A DNA stretch of 35,265 nucleotides, taken from contig NZ_JAALDM010000066.1 of NCBI RefSeq assembly GCF_014144865.1, forward strand, positions 1-35,265. The letters are read 5' to 3'. Shown here one piece after another: positions 8,442 to 15,950 of the stretch. Numbering within the stretch: the first letter of the stretch is position 1; the number at the start of each line of letters is the position of its first letter. The notes below the pieces were generated by a model. The model was not told the origin of the DNA. It worked only from the letters and a program-made list of their open reading frames with translations, and did not search any database. Origin of the DNA: Dietzia aerolata (GTDB taxonomy: Bacteria; Actinomycetota; Actinomycetes; Mycobacteriales; Mycobacteriaceae). The translations under genes and the position numbers were made by a program.

Positions 8442-8490
8442 GAAGGGCCGCATCCTCGCCAACCCACCGATCCCCCCCGCCAGAAAGGGC

Positions 8491-8523
8491 GCCGCCCCCG
8501 CGGAACGGCTCCACGGGGGCGGC
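8491..8523 (-). terminator. Hairpin terminator downstream of the secreted-protein gene
   Basis: Arms 8491-8503 and 8511-8523 (GCCGCCCCCG type) pair over 13 bases with one mismatch and a seven-base loop, 36 bp beyond the stop of the leftward gene at 8559. On the minus strand it is followed by CCCTTTCT. Confidence 0.6.
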
Positions 8524-8558
8524 ACGACGCCGGGGCCGCACGCGGGCGGCCGACGGAA

Positions 8559-9164
8559 TCAGGGCACGGTGACCGTTCCGCCGCAGCCGCCGTAGGGGTT
8601 GCTGTTCGATCCCACGTCCAGGCCGACCATGTGGAGCGACATGGTCGGCAGGAACATGCCGTCCTCGGTGGCGTCCATGGTCCATTCGATGATTCCGGGT
8701 CCGGTGTCGACGATCGCACCCAGGGTGCTGTCGCCCTCGAAGTCGATCCAGCCGATGTCGCCGTCACCGTGGCCCCGGACAAGGGTTCCCGTGGCGCCGG
8801 TGTCAGTGTTGGCCCAGGTGATCTCGAGGTTCTCAGTGGTGGTGCTGCCCTCGGAGTTGAGGTTCTGGTCCACGAGGAACACCGTCTCGCCGGGGTTCTC
8901 GCCCGGCACGGCGCCGGTGTGGTTGCTGTCGCCAATCCCGACCGAGCCCATCGCCGAGCACTGCCCGGGCAGCGATCCGGCGGCCGAGCCGACGCCGGCC
9001 TTCTCGGCGACGCCGACCGAGGTCGCGCCGATGGAGCCGAGCGGCCCCGAATCGTCCGGGACGCCGCGATCCTGGGCGTTCGCGGCTGGGACACCGAGGG
9101 CCAGTGCGAGTCCGAGTGCGGCGGTGGAGGCGGCGGCGAGGGCGGGGCGTGTCACGGTTCTCAT
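8559..9164 (-). CDS. Secreted protein of unknown function
   Basis: A 201-residue exported protein. The N-terminus MRTVTRPALAAASTAALG followed by an apolar stretch and PAANAQD is a Sec signal peptide with an A-x-A cleavage site near residue 30. The mature part is Gly/Thr/Asp-rich and beta-strand-like (ENLEITWANTDTGATG, GIIEWTMDATEDG, MSLHMVGLDVG), with two cysteines likely to form a disulphide. No family is recognised. ATG 9164 is chosen for its GGTGAGG site and the canonical signal. A GTG at 9245 with GGAGGGG upstream is also possible and would put 27 residues before the signal peptide, which is less usual. It is divergent from the HTH gene at 9356, and the repeats at 9307-9353 could act on both. 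Confidence 0.75.
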   Translation of the reverse strand: MRTVTRPALAAASTAALGLALALGVPAANAQDRGVPDDSGPLGSIGATSVGVAEKAGVGSAAGSLPGQCSAMGSVGIGDSNHTGAVPGENPGETVFLVDQNLNSEGSTTTENLEITWANTDTGATGTLVRGHGDGDIGWIDFEGDSTLGAIVDTGPGIIEWTMDATEDGMFLPTMSLHMVGLDVGSNSNPYGGCGGTVTVP

Positions 9165-9306
9165 GGCCTCACCCTCGCCCAGCGCAGGGCGCGAGACAAG
9201 CCCACCGACCTGCGCTCGGGTCGTCGTTTGTGCCGTGCTTACCACACGTTAAGTCCCCTCCAAGAAAAGTATGACGACGACAACACCCACACCCCCCCCA
9301 CTCGCA

Positions 9307-9353
9307 TGTCAATTAGCTGTTGACGCACCGCTCTTGTCAATCTACCGTTGACG
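9307..9353 (+). promoter_or_regulatory. Leaderless promoter overlapped by two operator-like repeats (TGTCAA-N7-TTGACG)
   Basis: Two copies of TGTCAA-N7-TTGACG begin at 9307 and 9335, exactly 28 bp apart; the inner GTCAA/TTGAC arms are perfect inverted repeats while the seven-base spacers differ. The first right arm is also the -35 (TTGACG, 9320-9325). A TANNNT -10 (TACCGT, 9343-9348) follows after 17 bases, and the expected transcription start falls at or next to the ATG at 9356. No ribosome binding site is present. This suggests a leaderless mRNA and control by a dimeric protein, perhaps the HTH protein itself. Confidence 0.6.
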
Positions 9354-9355
9354 TC

Positions 9356-9778
9356 ATGAGTGCCGACCGGCACGATCACACCGAGATCCGTCCCGACAGC
9401 CCTGACACCTTCCTCGACACCGCCCTGTCCCTCGACCTCGACCAGGCGGTGCAGACCGCGCACGCCGCTGCCGTCAATGCCACCCACACCGAGGCCCAGC
9501 GACTCCTCGGGCCCGCGCCGGAGAACGCGGACGACTGGAACGTCGCCGTCCAGCTCCTGGCGTTTCGCATCGAGCACGCCGCCGGTTTCGACGCCACGGC
9601 CTCGGTCATGGGCCTGCGTCGTTGGGGGGTCACCTGGGAGACCATCGGCCGGGCCGCCGGCATCTCCCGACAGGCCGCGCACGCCCGGTGGGGCGCGGCG
9701 GTCCGCGCGATCCTCGATCGCTACGGACTCGGCGAACCGGGCGGCCCCGTCGCCTCGGACGAGGACGACCTCGCCTGA
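9356..9778 (+). CDS. Small HTH protein, putative DNA-binding regulator
   Basis: A 140-residue protein of no named family. The first 110 residues are mostly helical and acidic. Residues about 84-110 (RRWGVTWETIGRAAGISRQAAHARW) make a textbook helix-turn-helix of the sigma-70 region-4/MarR-like kind, with the G-I-S-R-Q-A-A recognition helix. The tail is acidic (SDEDDLA). Start: ATG 9356 begins MSADRHDH and coincides with the predicted transcription start, so a leaderless message is likely; an upstream in-frame start at 9320 would lie inside the -35 box. A strong hairpin follows six bases after the stop. The two operator-like repeats in its promoter suggest autoregulation (inference). Confidence 0.8.
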   Translation: MSADRHDHTEIRPDSPDTFLDTALSLDLDQAVQTAHAAAVNATHTEAQRLLGPAPENADDWNVAVQLLAFRIEHAAGFDATASVMGLRRWGVTWETIGRAAGISRQAAHARWGAAVRAILDRYGLGEPGGPVASDEDDLA

Positions 9779-9783
9779 TCTCC

Positions 9784-9819
9784 GGGCCCCAGGCCGGGCG
9801 ATCGATCGGCCTGGGGCCC
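9784..9819 (+). terminator. Rho-independent-type hairpin after the HTH gene
   Basis: The arms GGGCCCCAGGCCG (9784-9796) and its exact complement (9807-9819) pair over 13 bases with a ten-base loop, starting six bases after the stop codon. There is no T-run. Confidence 0.7.
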
Positions 9820-9929
9820 CGATACCCCGATCCCCTGATGCTGCCGGGCCTGCGGCGTTACGATAGGGGTGTCGTCGGGATACGACGGTCCCGGCGGGAA
9901 CCGTTCACCGTCGCGAGGAGCTGGACCCC

Positions 9930-10364
9930 ATGGACAACAAGCCTGTCATCGTCGGAGTAGACGGATCCGAGGACTCGGTGCGGGCCCTTCGGTGGGCCGC
10001 AACTCATGCGGGGTCCGTGGGCGCCCCACTCCACGCCTATGGCGTCTTCGAGGTCCCGGCCATGCACAGCCCGTACGGGATGGCGGCCTGGGAGAATCCC
10101 GAGAACCTTGAGAAGAACATGCGCACCGTCCTCGCCGACACCATCGCCAAGGCCTTGGGCGAGGATGCGCAGGTCGAGCAGAAGGTGCTCCAGGGACACC
10201 CCGCGAAGGTGCTGGTCGAGCACTCGGGGGAGGCCGGGCTTCTCGTGATCGGCAGCCGCGGCCACGGCGCGTTCGCCGGGATGCTTCTCGGCTCGGTCAG
10301 CCAGTACGTGGTGGCGCGGGCCAAATGCCCCGTCGTGGTGATGCCGCCCCACTCTGAGGACTAG
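9930..10364 (+). CDS. Universal stress protein, UspA family
   Basis: A 144-residue single-domain universal stress protein of the cytoplasm, an ATP-binding type. The N-terminal strand and loop PVIVGVDGSEDSVRALRWA hold the conserved Asp. Near the C-terminus GSRGHGAFAGMLLGSVS matches the G-2X-G-9X-G-(S/T) phosphate-binding motif, followed by AKCPVVVM. ATG 9930 is preceded by GAGGAG nine bases upstream. It stands alone, converging on the DHFR-like gene at 10377 with 12 bases between. Proteins of this family in related genera are often induced by hypoxia or stationary phase; no clear DosR box was found here. Confidence 0.93.
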   Translation: MDNKPVIVGVDGSEDSVRALRWAATHAGSVGAPLHAYGVFEVPAMHSPYGMAAWENPENLEKNMRTVLADTIAKALGEDAQVEQKVLQGHPAKVLVEHSGEAGLLVIGSRGHGAFAGMLLGSVSQYVVARAKCPVVVMPPHSED

Positions 10365-10376
10365 TCGCTCCAAGGA

Positions 10377-10952
10377 CTAGGCGCCGCCACCCTCCGCGGG
10401 CCGGTAGTGGAGGTAGACGGTGTCACCGAACAGCCGCCGCTCGGCCAACCGCAGGTCCAGTCTCACCCCGTCCGGCAGGGCGGAGATGCCGCCGCCCACC
10501 ACCTTGGGCACCACGAAGAAGTGGAAATCGGCCACCATCCCCGCCCGGATCGCGGCCGCCGCGGTGGTGGGGCCGAAGATCTCCACCTCGCCGGGCGCCT
10601 CGTCCACGATGCGCCGCAATACGGCCTCCTCGAGCGAGGACATCAGTCGATCAGCGGGGTCCTCGAGCGCGTCGGCGGTCAGGGTCGTGGAGACCGCGAT
10701 GTGGCTGATGTCCCGCCAGCGCCGGGCGAACTCCCGCTCGTCGGGCCCCCAGTCTTCGGTGTCGGGGTCCGCGTACCAATACCGCATCAGCTCGTAGGTC
10801 TTCCGGCCGAGGATCTCGTGCGAGATCGGGCCCATGCGTTCCACGTGGAAGCGGAACACCTCGTCATCGGGACCGGACCACTGGAAATCCCCGTCCGCGT
10901 CCACCACGTACCCGTCGAGTGAGACCGTCGCCGTGTAGCTCAGACTGCCCAT
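10377..10952 (-). CDS. Dihydrofolate-reductase-family (RibD C-terminal fold) protein
   Basis: A complete 191-residue member of the DHFR/RibD_C superfamily. The N-terminus GSLSYTATVSLDGYVVDADGDF is the first strand and S-L-D-G-Y turn; ILGRKTYELMRYW is the typical NADPH-loop segment; GEVEIFGPTTAAAAIRAG is the second nucleotide-binding region. Such proteins are NADPH-dependent reductases of unknown substrate, distinct from the essential FolA. ATG 10952 is chosen because GGAGGCGG lies just upstream; a longer frame exists upstream but is Arg/Ala-rich noise. It follows the DUF1801 gene by 44 bp in the same direction, likely one operon. This pairing is common in actinobacteria. Confidence 0.88.
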   Translation of the reverse strand: MGSLSYTATVSLDGYVVDADGDFQWSGPDDEVFRFHVERMGPISHEILGRKTYELMRYWYADPDTEDWGPDEREFARRWRDISHIAVSTTLTADALEDPADRLMSSLEEAVLRRIVDEAPGEVEIFGPTTAAAAIRAGMVADFHFFVVPKVVGGGISALPDGVRLDLRLAERRLFGDTVYLHYRPAEGGGA

Positions 10953-10996
10953 CGTTGCCGCCTCCCGATCCGCTTGTCCGAACCTTCCGCGCGAGC

Positions 10997-11320
10997 TCAG
11001 CTCGCGGCGTCGCGCACGATCTGCGCCACCCGCAGCTCGGTCGCCTCGTCGATCGATTCCAGCGCCCACGAGGTGGGCATGAGCTGGTCGGTCGAACCGG
11101 CGGGAACGGTGAGCCGGGCGTGTTCGGTGAGCCCGAACGTCACCAGCCCGTCGTCCTGCCGGAAGTGCACCAACACCCTGCCCTGCCGCGCGTACCCGGG
11201 CGCGCCCCACATCGATCGCGGCGTCAGTCCCGGGGCGGCTTCCGAGATCACGGCGTGCAGCCGCTCACCGATCTGGCGCGCCCCGTCGGGCCATTTTGAG
11301 ACCTTCTTGGCAACATCCAT
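10997..11320 (-). CDS. DUF1801 / YdhG-like protein
   Basis: A 107-residue protein of the DUF1801 (YdhG/Fra-like) fold. Characteristic segments are DGARQIGERLHAVISEAAPGL, SMWGAPGYARQGRVLVHF and DGLVTFGLTEHARL. Some members are annotated as iron chaperones; here the function is unknown. ATG 11320 (MDVAKKVSKWP) is selected because GGGAGGA lies six bases upstream; that sequence would be coding if the GTG at 11335 were used. It is first in a two-gene unit with the DHFR-like gene. Confidence 0.85.
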   Translation of the reverse strand: MDVAKKVSKWPDGARQIGERLHAVISEAAPGLTPRSMWGAPGYARQGRVLVHFRQDDGLVTFGLTEHARLTVPAGSTDQLMPTSWALESIDEATELRVAQIVRDAAS

Positions 11321-11386
11321 CGGGTTTCCTCCCACAGTCAGGCGAGAACGCTAGGCACACAGCGTAAACCTTCCGGAACGGCGAGA

Positions 11387-11425
11387 CCCCCGGATCCATC
11401 CACTGGGGAACTGGGGATCCGGGGG
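11387..11425 (-). terminator. Hairpin terminator after the MHS transporter
   Basis: CCCCCGGATCC (11387-11397) and its exact complement (11415-11425) form an 11-bp stem with a 17-base loop, 13 bp beyond the leftward stop codon at 11439. No T-run. Confidence 0.65.
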
Positions 11426-11438
11426 GCGTGCGGGTCGC

Positions 11439-12908
11439 CTACGTGTGCGCGGGCTCGTCGGTATACAACGACTTCTTGCTGGTCTCGGGGGCGAGGATCA
11501 GCGAGATGATGGTCAGCACGGACAGCGCCGCCAGGTAGTAGCCCACCCACGCCACGGAGAAGTGCTGCACCAGCCATACGGCGACGAACGGGGTGAGCGC
11601 GGCGCCGAGGATGGCGGAGATGTTGTAGGCCACGCCCGAGCCGGTGTAGCGGGTGTTGGTGGGGAACAGCTCCGGCAGCACCGCCGACATCGGGCCGAAC
11701 GTCAGGCCCATCAGCGACATGCCGACGCACAGGAACACCAGCATCCGAGTCACGTCGAGGCCGTCGCCGGTGCCCATGGCCTCGGGGCTGAGCCACCAGC
11801 CGAAGGACAGGCCGAACAGGATGATGCCGACGGTGGTGGTGATGAGCATCCGCCGCCGCCCGAACCGGTCCGCGAGGTAGCCGGCGAGCGGGATGAAGGC
11901 CGCGAACAGCAGGATCGCGATCACCTGCAGGATGAGGAACGACCGGTAGCCGTAGCCGAGCCCGCCGGTGTCCTCGCCGCCGATCGCGAACGACAGGATC
12001 CAGGTGGTCATGAGGTAGAACAGGCCGTAGGTGGCCAGCATGATGAACGTGCCGAGAATGATCTCCCACCAGTTCTTGCGGAACACCTCGGACACGGGCG
12101 CCTTGACGCGCTCGTTCTGCGCCATCGCCTTGGCGAAGACCGGCGTCTCCTCGATGCGCAGCCGCACGTACAGGCCCACGCCGACCATGACGATCGACAG
12201 CAGGAACGGGATACGCCAGCCCCACACCAGGAACGGGTCCGTCAGTTCGGCGGCGGTGGAGTCGTAGACAAACCAGATGGTCAGCAGCAGGAACACGCCG
12301 TTTGCGAGGATGAAGCCGAACGGCGCGCCGAGCTGCGGCCACATCGCCGCGAAGGCGCGCTTGCCGGGCTGGGCGGTCTCGGAGGCGAGCAGCGCGGCGC
12401 CCGACCATTCGCCGCCCAGGCCGATGCCCTGGAAGAAGCGCAGGATCGTGAGCATCGCCGGCGCCCACAGGCCGATCTGTTGGATGGTCGGCAGCAGGCC
12501 GATGATGAAGGTGGCGATACCCATCGTCAGTAGCGCGCCGACCAGGGTGACCTTGCGTCCCAGCCGGTCACCGTAGTGCCCGAAGATGATCGACCCGAGG
12601 GGCCGCGCGATGAACGCGGTGCCGAAGGTCGCCATCGAGGCGAGCAGGGCGGTGCCGGCGTCGCCGCCGGCGAAGAAGATCAGGGGGAAGACCGAGACCG
12701 CCGCGGTGGCGAAGATGTAGAAGTCGTAGAACTCGATCGTCGTGCCGATGAGGGAGGCGAAGATGATCCGGCTCCGCGGAACCGGCGCCGGATCCACTAC
12801 CGACGTAGTGGAGGAAGGGTCCCCCGCCGCGGTGGTGTCTGTTCCTGTGTCGACGACGACGACACCGTCGTCATCACCTCGTCGCGGATCGGTTCGCGAA
12901 TCCGTCAT
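11439..12908 (-). CDS. MFS transporter, metabolite:H+ symporter (MHS) family
   Basis: A 489-residue, 12-helix inner-membrane symporter of the MHS group (ProP, ShiA, KgtP relatives), importing an organic acid, osmolyte or similar metabolite with protons. Family signs are RSRIIFASLIGTTIEFYDFYIF at helix 1, the motif-A loop GHYGDRLGRK, FFQGIGLGGEWSGAALL in helix 4, and LADRFGRRRML between helices 6 and 7. The first 45 residues are an acidic, low-complexity cytoplasmic tail. ATG 12908 is selected: AGGAGGACG sits about nine bases upstream, and the longer frame to 12962 covers that site. It is divergent from the lipase-like gene. Substrate cannot be assigned from sequence. Confidence 0.92.
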   Translation of the reverse strand: MTDSRTDPRRGDDDGVVVVDTGTDTTAAGDPSSTTSVVDPAPVPRSRIIFASLIGTTIEFYDFYIFATAAVSVFPLIFFAGGDAGTALLASMATFGTAFIARPLGSIIFGHYGDRLGRKVTLVGALLTMGIATFIIGLLPTIQQIGLWAPAMLTILRFFQGIGLGGEWSGAALLASETAQPGKRAFAAMWPQLGAPFGFILANGVFLLLTIWFVYDSTAAELTDPFLVWGWRIPFLLSIVMVGVGLYVRLRIEETPVFAKAMAQNERVKAPVSEVFRKNWWEIILGTFIMLATYGLFYLMTTWILSFAIGGEDTGGLGYGYRSFLILQVIAILLFAAFIPLAGYLADRFGRRRMLITTTVGIILFGLSFGWWLSPEAMGTGDGLDVTRMLVFLCVGMSLMGLTFGPMSAVLPELFPTNTRYTGSGVAYNISAILGAALTPFVAVWLVQHFSVAWVGYYLAALSVLTIISLILAPETSKKSLYTDEPAHT

Positions 12909-13228
12909 ATCTTTCGTCCTCCTCGGTGACGGCGGTGACCTGATCCGCGGTGACGGATGCATGGACTCGCCTGTCGTGGCGGGTGATGCCTGGGCCCGGG
13001 CGGCCGGGTAGCGGCCGCCGAGTGGGCTCTACGGTAGAACTCCAGCGTGTCCGCCGTCACACTTGTGGGCCAACTTCATACAGATGGTATGGATTTGGCT
13101 AAGCGATACCGAATTTTCTGTGCACTGTGTACACCCATTCACCCCCACCGACACCACACCCGACGTTAAGGTTTCTCTCAATATCGGTCGGCGTCCTCCG
13201 GCCCCACGTCGTCCGGGAGCACTCACCC
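12909..13228. other. Divergent intergenic region between the MHS transporter and the lipase-like gene
   Basis: No convincing gene is seen in these 320 bases; a frame open from 13127 runs into the lipase-like gene but lacks a start context. The stretch 13060-13180 is noticeably AT-richer than its surroundings. It holds CATAC-AGATG-GTATG, a five-base-arm dyad at 13077-13091, and the perfect palindrome GTGTACAC at 13127-13134. For the leftward transporter, TTCGGT and TACCAT, 18 bases apart, are possible promoter boxes around 13085-13115. Nothing clear stands out for the rightward gene. Confidence 0.4.
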
Positions 13229-14578
13229 ATGAAAATCTCGTCTCGCCTTCGCACCACTGGGGCCGCGCTACTCGCGAGCGCCGCCCTGGTCGCCGGAGTC
13301 GTCACCGCCCCTTCCGCGGTCGCGGATCCGCCCAACCGCACACCGCACCCGGATGAGGTGCTCAACGACTTCGTCGAGGAGGCGTTCGCCACCGGGCGAC
13401 CCGCGAGCCCCGACGAGCTCATCACTCCGCTGGTGACCATCTCGCCGTTCTACGATGAGCCGGAGCTGACCGGCCGGGAGGCACCGGGGACACTGCTCAA
13501 GTCGGAAAGGCTCGACGTGCAGTTCGCGGGCATCCGGCCCGGCAACATCGCGGCATACCGACTGATGTACGTCACCACGACGATCCACGGCGCCCCGGAC
13601 ATCAGCACCGGGATCGTCATGATCCCCGTCGATGGCACGCCCGATTCCGAGCGTCGCGTGGTGAGCTTCCAGATGGCCAACGACGGCGTGGGGCCCAACT
13701 GCCACCCGTCGGCCATGTGGACGGGGTCGGACCCGGTCGACACCGCATCGTGGTCGGCGCTCGGACCCATGGCCCAGATGTTCGACAAGGGGTGGGCTCT
13801 CGTCATGTCGGATGTCGGCAACAACGGCGACCTGAGCCCGCACGGCGTCTTTGCCGGCCGGTACAACGCCCGCACCAACCTCGACCTGCTGCGCGCGGCG
13901 CTCGATCCCGATCTGACCGGCCTGTCGCCGGACGCGCCGATCGGCATGTTCGGGATCGCCGGCGGCGGTGTGGGCACCGGTCACGCCGTGGAGATCGCGG
14001 ACTCCTACGCGCCCGAGCTCAACATCGATGCCGCGGTCATGGAGGGCATGGTGCCCGATTACCGCTCGTTCATCGAGAAGGCCGACGGGTCGATGGGCTC
14101 CGGCTTCGCGTTCGCGACCCTGCTCGGGCTCGAGCCGCATTACCCCGAGATGCGGGTCGACGACCACCTGACGCCGGTCGGCAAGGCGATAGCCGACTAC
14201 TACCGCACGCAGTGCCAGTTCCCCGCCTACTACGCGCTGCCGTACCTACCTCTGAACTCACTGTTCATCAACGGTCAGTCGCCGGCGTACATCGAGGAGT
14301 TCCAACACGCCTACCAGGACAATTTGATGGGCCTGGGCACCCCGAGCCGCGAGATCGACGTGCTGGTCGCGTCGTGCGTGGCCGACGACTCGTTCATGTC
14401 GATCGTCCCCGCCGAGGACTCGCGGATCCTCGTGAACCGGTGGCGCGAGAAGGGTGCGAGCGTGGACTACCAGCCCACCGACTGCAGCATGCAGCAGCTT
14501 CTCGGCAATCCCTACGGCTGGTTCACCGACCTCTACGGAATGCAGACGATCGACTGGCTCGACGCCCACATGGAGTAG
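13229..14578 (+). CDS. Secreted LIP-family lipase-like protein with substituted catalytic residues
   Basis: A 449-residue exported alpha/beta-hydrolase of the secretory lipase (LIP, Candida lipase A-like) family. MKISSRLRTTGAALLASAALV with cleavage after PSAVA is a Sec signal. The fold is intact: YVTTTIHGAPDISTGIVMIP, GWALVMSDVGNNG, YNARTNLDLLRAAL, and YAPELNIDAAVMEGMVPDY match active relatives. At the nucleophile elbow, relatives read G-Y-S-Q-G-G, but here it is GIAGGG, with Ala for Ser. The usual C-terminal histidine region reads PTDCSMQQLLG with no His. The Asp loop is kept in form (ASCVADDSF). Classical esterase chemistry therefore looks impossible; a binding or structural role is likely. 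ATG 13229 is chosen for the signal peptide and GGGAGC upstream. A strong hairpin follows the stop. Confidence 0.85.
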   Translation: MKISSRLRTTGAALLASAALVAGVVTAPSAVADPPNRTPHPDEVLNDFVEEAFATGRPASPDELITPLVTISPFYDEPELTGREAPGTLLKSERLDVQFAGIRPGNIAAYRLMYVTTTIHGAPDISTGIVMIPVDGTPDSERRVVSFQMANDGVGPNCHPSAMWTGSDPVDTASWSALGPMAQMFDKGWALVMSDVGNNGDLSPHGVFAGRYNARTNLDLLRAALDPDLTGLSPDAPIGMFGIAGGGVGTGHAVEIADSYAPELNIDAAVMEGMVPDYRSFIEKADGSMGSGFAFATLLGLEPHYPEMRVDDHLTPVGKAIADYYRTQCQFPAYYALPYLPLNSLFINGQSPAYIEEFQHAYQDNLMGLGTPSREIDVLVASCVADDSFMSIVPAEDSRILVNRWREKGASVDYQPTDCSMQQLLGNPYGWFTDLYGMQTIDWLDAHME

Positions 14579-14588
14579 TGACGATTCA

Positions 14589-14616
14589 GGCCCGGTCCGC
14601 GAGTGCGGACCGGGCC
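14589..14616. terminator. Bidirectional hairpin terminator
   Basis: GGCCCGGTCCGC (14589-14600) and its exact complement (14605-14616) form a 12-bp stem with loop GAGT, followed on the plus strand by TTCTCC. It lies between the convergent lipase-like and SDR genes and can serve both. Confidence 0.8.
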
Positions 14617-14673
14617 TTCTCCACTGGAGAGCGGTGCCGGAGCCTCCCCGGCCGACGCGGCGGCGTCGAGCCG

Positions 14674-15444
14674 CTACTGCGCCAGGACCTTGTTGACCAG
14701 ACGGGTGATGAAGTTGGGCGAGAACTTCGAGATGTTGGCCAGCACGGTCGTCTGGAGTCCCACCGAGTACGACGTGCGGTGGATGCTACGGTCGAGCGCC
14801 GTGGGGTGCACCGACTGCCACACCTTGTCCGCGACCTGTTCGGGAGTGATCCGCACGCCGAGGGTCTCGGTGGTCTTCGCGTCGTTGTCGGCGAGTGCGG
14901 TCTTTGCCCACAGCGGCCAGATTCCGACCACGCGGATGTCGTGCTTCTCCCACTCCAGCTCGAGCGCCTCGGTCAGCCCGGCGACGTAGAACTTCGCGGC
15001 GCTGTAGGTGGCGATCCCGGGCTGGCCGTAGATCGCGGACGCGGAGGCGATGTTCACCATGTGCGCGCCCGGCGTCGCCTTGAGGTACGGCAGTGCGGCC
15101 TGCGCCCCGAGGGTCACGCCCAGCACGTCGATGTCGATCTGCGCCTTCACCGCCGCTGGCGAGATCTCATCCAGATCCCCTGCCACCAGGACGCCGGCAT
15201 TGTTGTCGAGCACGTCGAGCGTCCCGCCGGTGCGCGAGGTGAAATCGGCCAAGGCCTTCTCCCACTGGTCAACCTCGCGGACGTCGAGTTCGCCGGTGAT
15301 CCAGTCGGGGTGCGCGGCCTGCACCGCGGCCAGGCCCGCCTTGTCGACGTCGTACACGCCGATCGTCCAGCCTTCACGCGCGAAGCGCTCCGCGGTGGCC
15401 AGTCCGATACCGGCGGCGCCGCCTGAAATGAAGATCGATGGCAT
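14674..15444 (-). CDS. Short-chain dehydrogenase/reductase (SDR) family oxidoreductase
   Basis: A 256-residue classical SDR, NAD(P)-dependent. The Rossmann glycine motif is SGGAAGIGLA near residue 7; Asp at the end of strand 2 (YDVDKAG) favours NAD over NADP. DNNAG is a variant of the conserved N-N-A-G. The catalytic set is Ser in NIASASAIYG, then Tyr-x-x-x-Lys in YSAAKF, with the upstream Asn helix present. ATG 15444 is selected since GGGGGAG lies six bases upstream; in-frame starts further up are preceded by nothing useful. It converges on the lipase-like gene. Substrate unknown; no partner gene in the same direction lies near. Confidence 0.9.
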   Translation of the reverse strand: MPSIFISGGAAGIGLATAERFAREGWTIGVYDVDKAGLAAVQAAHPDWITGELDVREVDQWEKALADFTSRTGGTLDVLDNNAGVLVAGDLDEISPAAVKAQIDIDVLGVTLGAQAALPYLKATPGAHMVNIASASAIYGQPGIATYSAAKFYVAGLTEALELEWEKHDIRVVGIWPLWAKTALADNDAKTTETLGVRITPEQVADKVWQSVHPTALDRSIHRTSYSVGLQTTVLANISKFSPNFITRLVNKVLAQ

Positions 15445-15625
15445 GTGCTGCTCCCCCATGAATGTTCCTGCGCGCGAATCCCCTCGATCCTGCGGCGCAT
15501 GTTCTGCGTGCGGATCTGGACAACCCTGCCACGCCATTCATCATGGCGCATCACCTCGCGGGCCGATATTCCCGCCCATGTGAGCAGGATCACCCCCTCT
15601 CACTACCGTTGAAAGGAGCACCTTC

Positions 15626-15796
15626 GTGGACTCACTTGGCATGGAATCAATCGGATCGATGGTTATCGGATCCCTGGCGGCACCCCTCCTCGGCTCACTG
15701 GGCCTCGGCTCGCTGATTTCCCAGGGCAGCGGCGGAGGTAGCGGAGACAGCGTGACCGGCATGCTCCCGACCGACCTTCTCGGCGGGCTCTCCTAG
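15626..15796 (+). CDS. 56-residue Gly/Ser/Leu-rich micro-protein
   Basis: An open frame of 56 codons from GTG 15626, with an excellent AAAGGAG site seven bases upstream, to TAG 15794-15796. The product starts MDSLGMESIGSMVIGSLAAP and continues with alternating Leu/Gly/Ser (LLGSLGLGSLIS), a GSGGGSGDS hinge, and a C-terminal MLPTDLLGGLS. It could form one amphipathic or membrane-inserting helix before the hinge. The lack of charge in the central part and the strong ribosome site argue for a real small gene. No family is recognised. It is divergent from the SDR and followed, 154 bp later, by the PH-domain gene. Confidence 0.6.
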   Translation: MDSLGMESIGSMVIGSLAAPLLGSLGLGSLISQGSGGGSGDSVTGMLPTDLLGGLS

Positions 15797-15950
15797 ACTC
15801 CCGCCGCCACCGGGCACGTTCGCCCCTCGAACGGCCCGAAACAGCTGGATCACCCGAACAACCCGAACTACTCGGAACGCCCCCGGGCCGTATGCTGCGG
15901 CTTGGGGGCGTCTGTCGCATCGGCGCCCAGTCGACAGGATCGGAGAGCAC

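Noticed and set aside
9272-9287. Recurrent GACGACGACAAC string (also on either strand near 4683, 7850, 21389 and 27645)
   Set aside because: Several copies are Asp codon runs inside genes and the flanks differ; simple trinucleotide repetition explains it.
9889-9912. Possible DosR-type box upstream of the universal stress protein
   Set aside because: The GGTCCC...GGGAACC dyad has an offset between arms and lacks the DosR consensus centre.
13717-15426. A 569-codon rightward open frame
   Set aside because: It crosses the lipase-like gene, its terminator hairpin and the antisense SDR; composition is Arg-rich noise.
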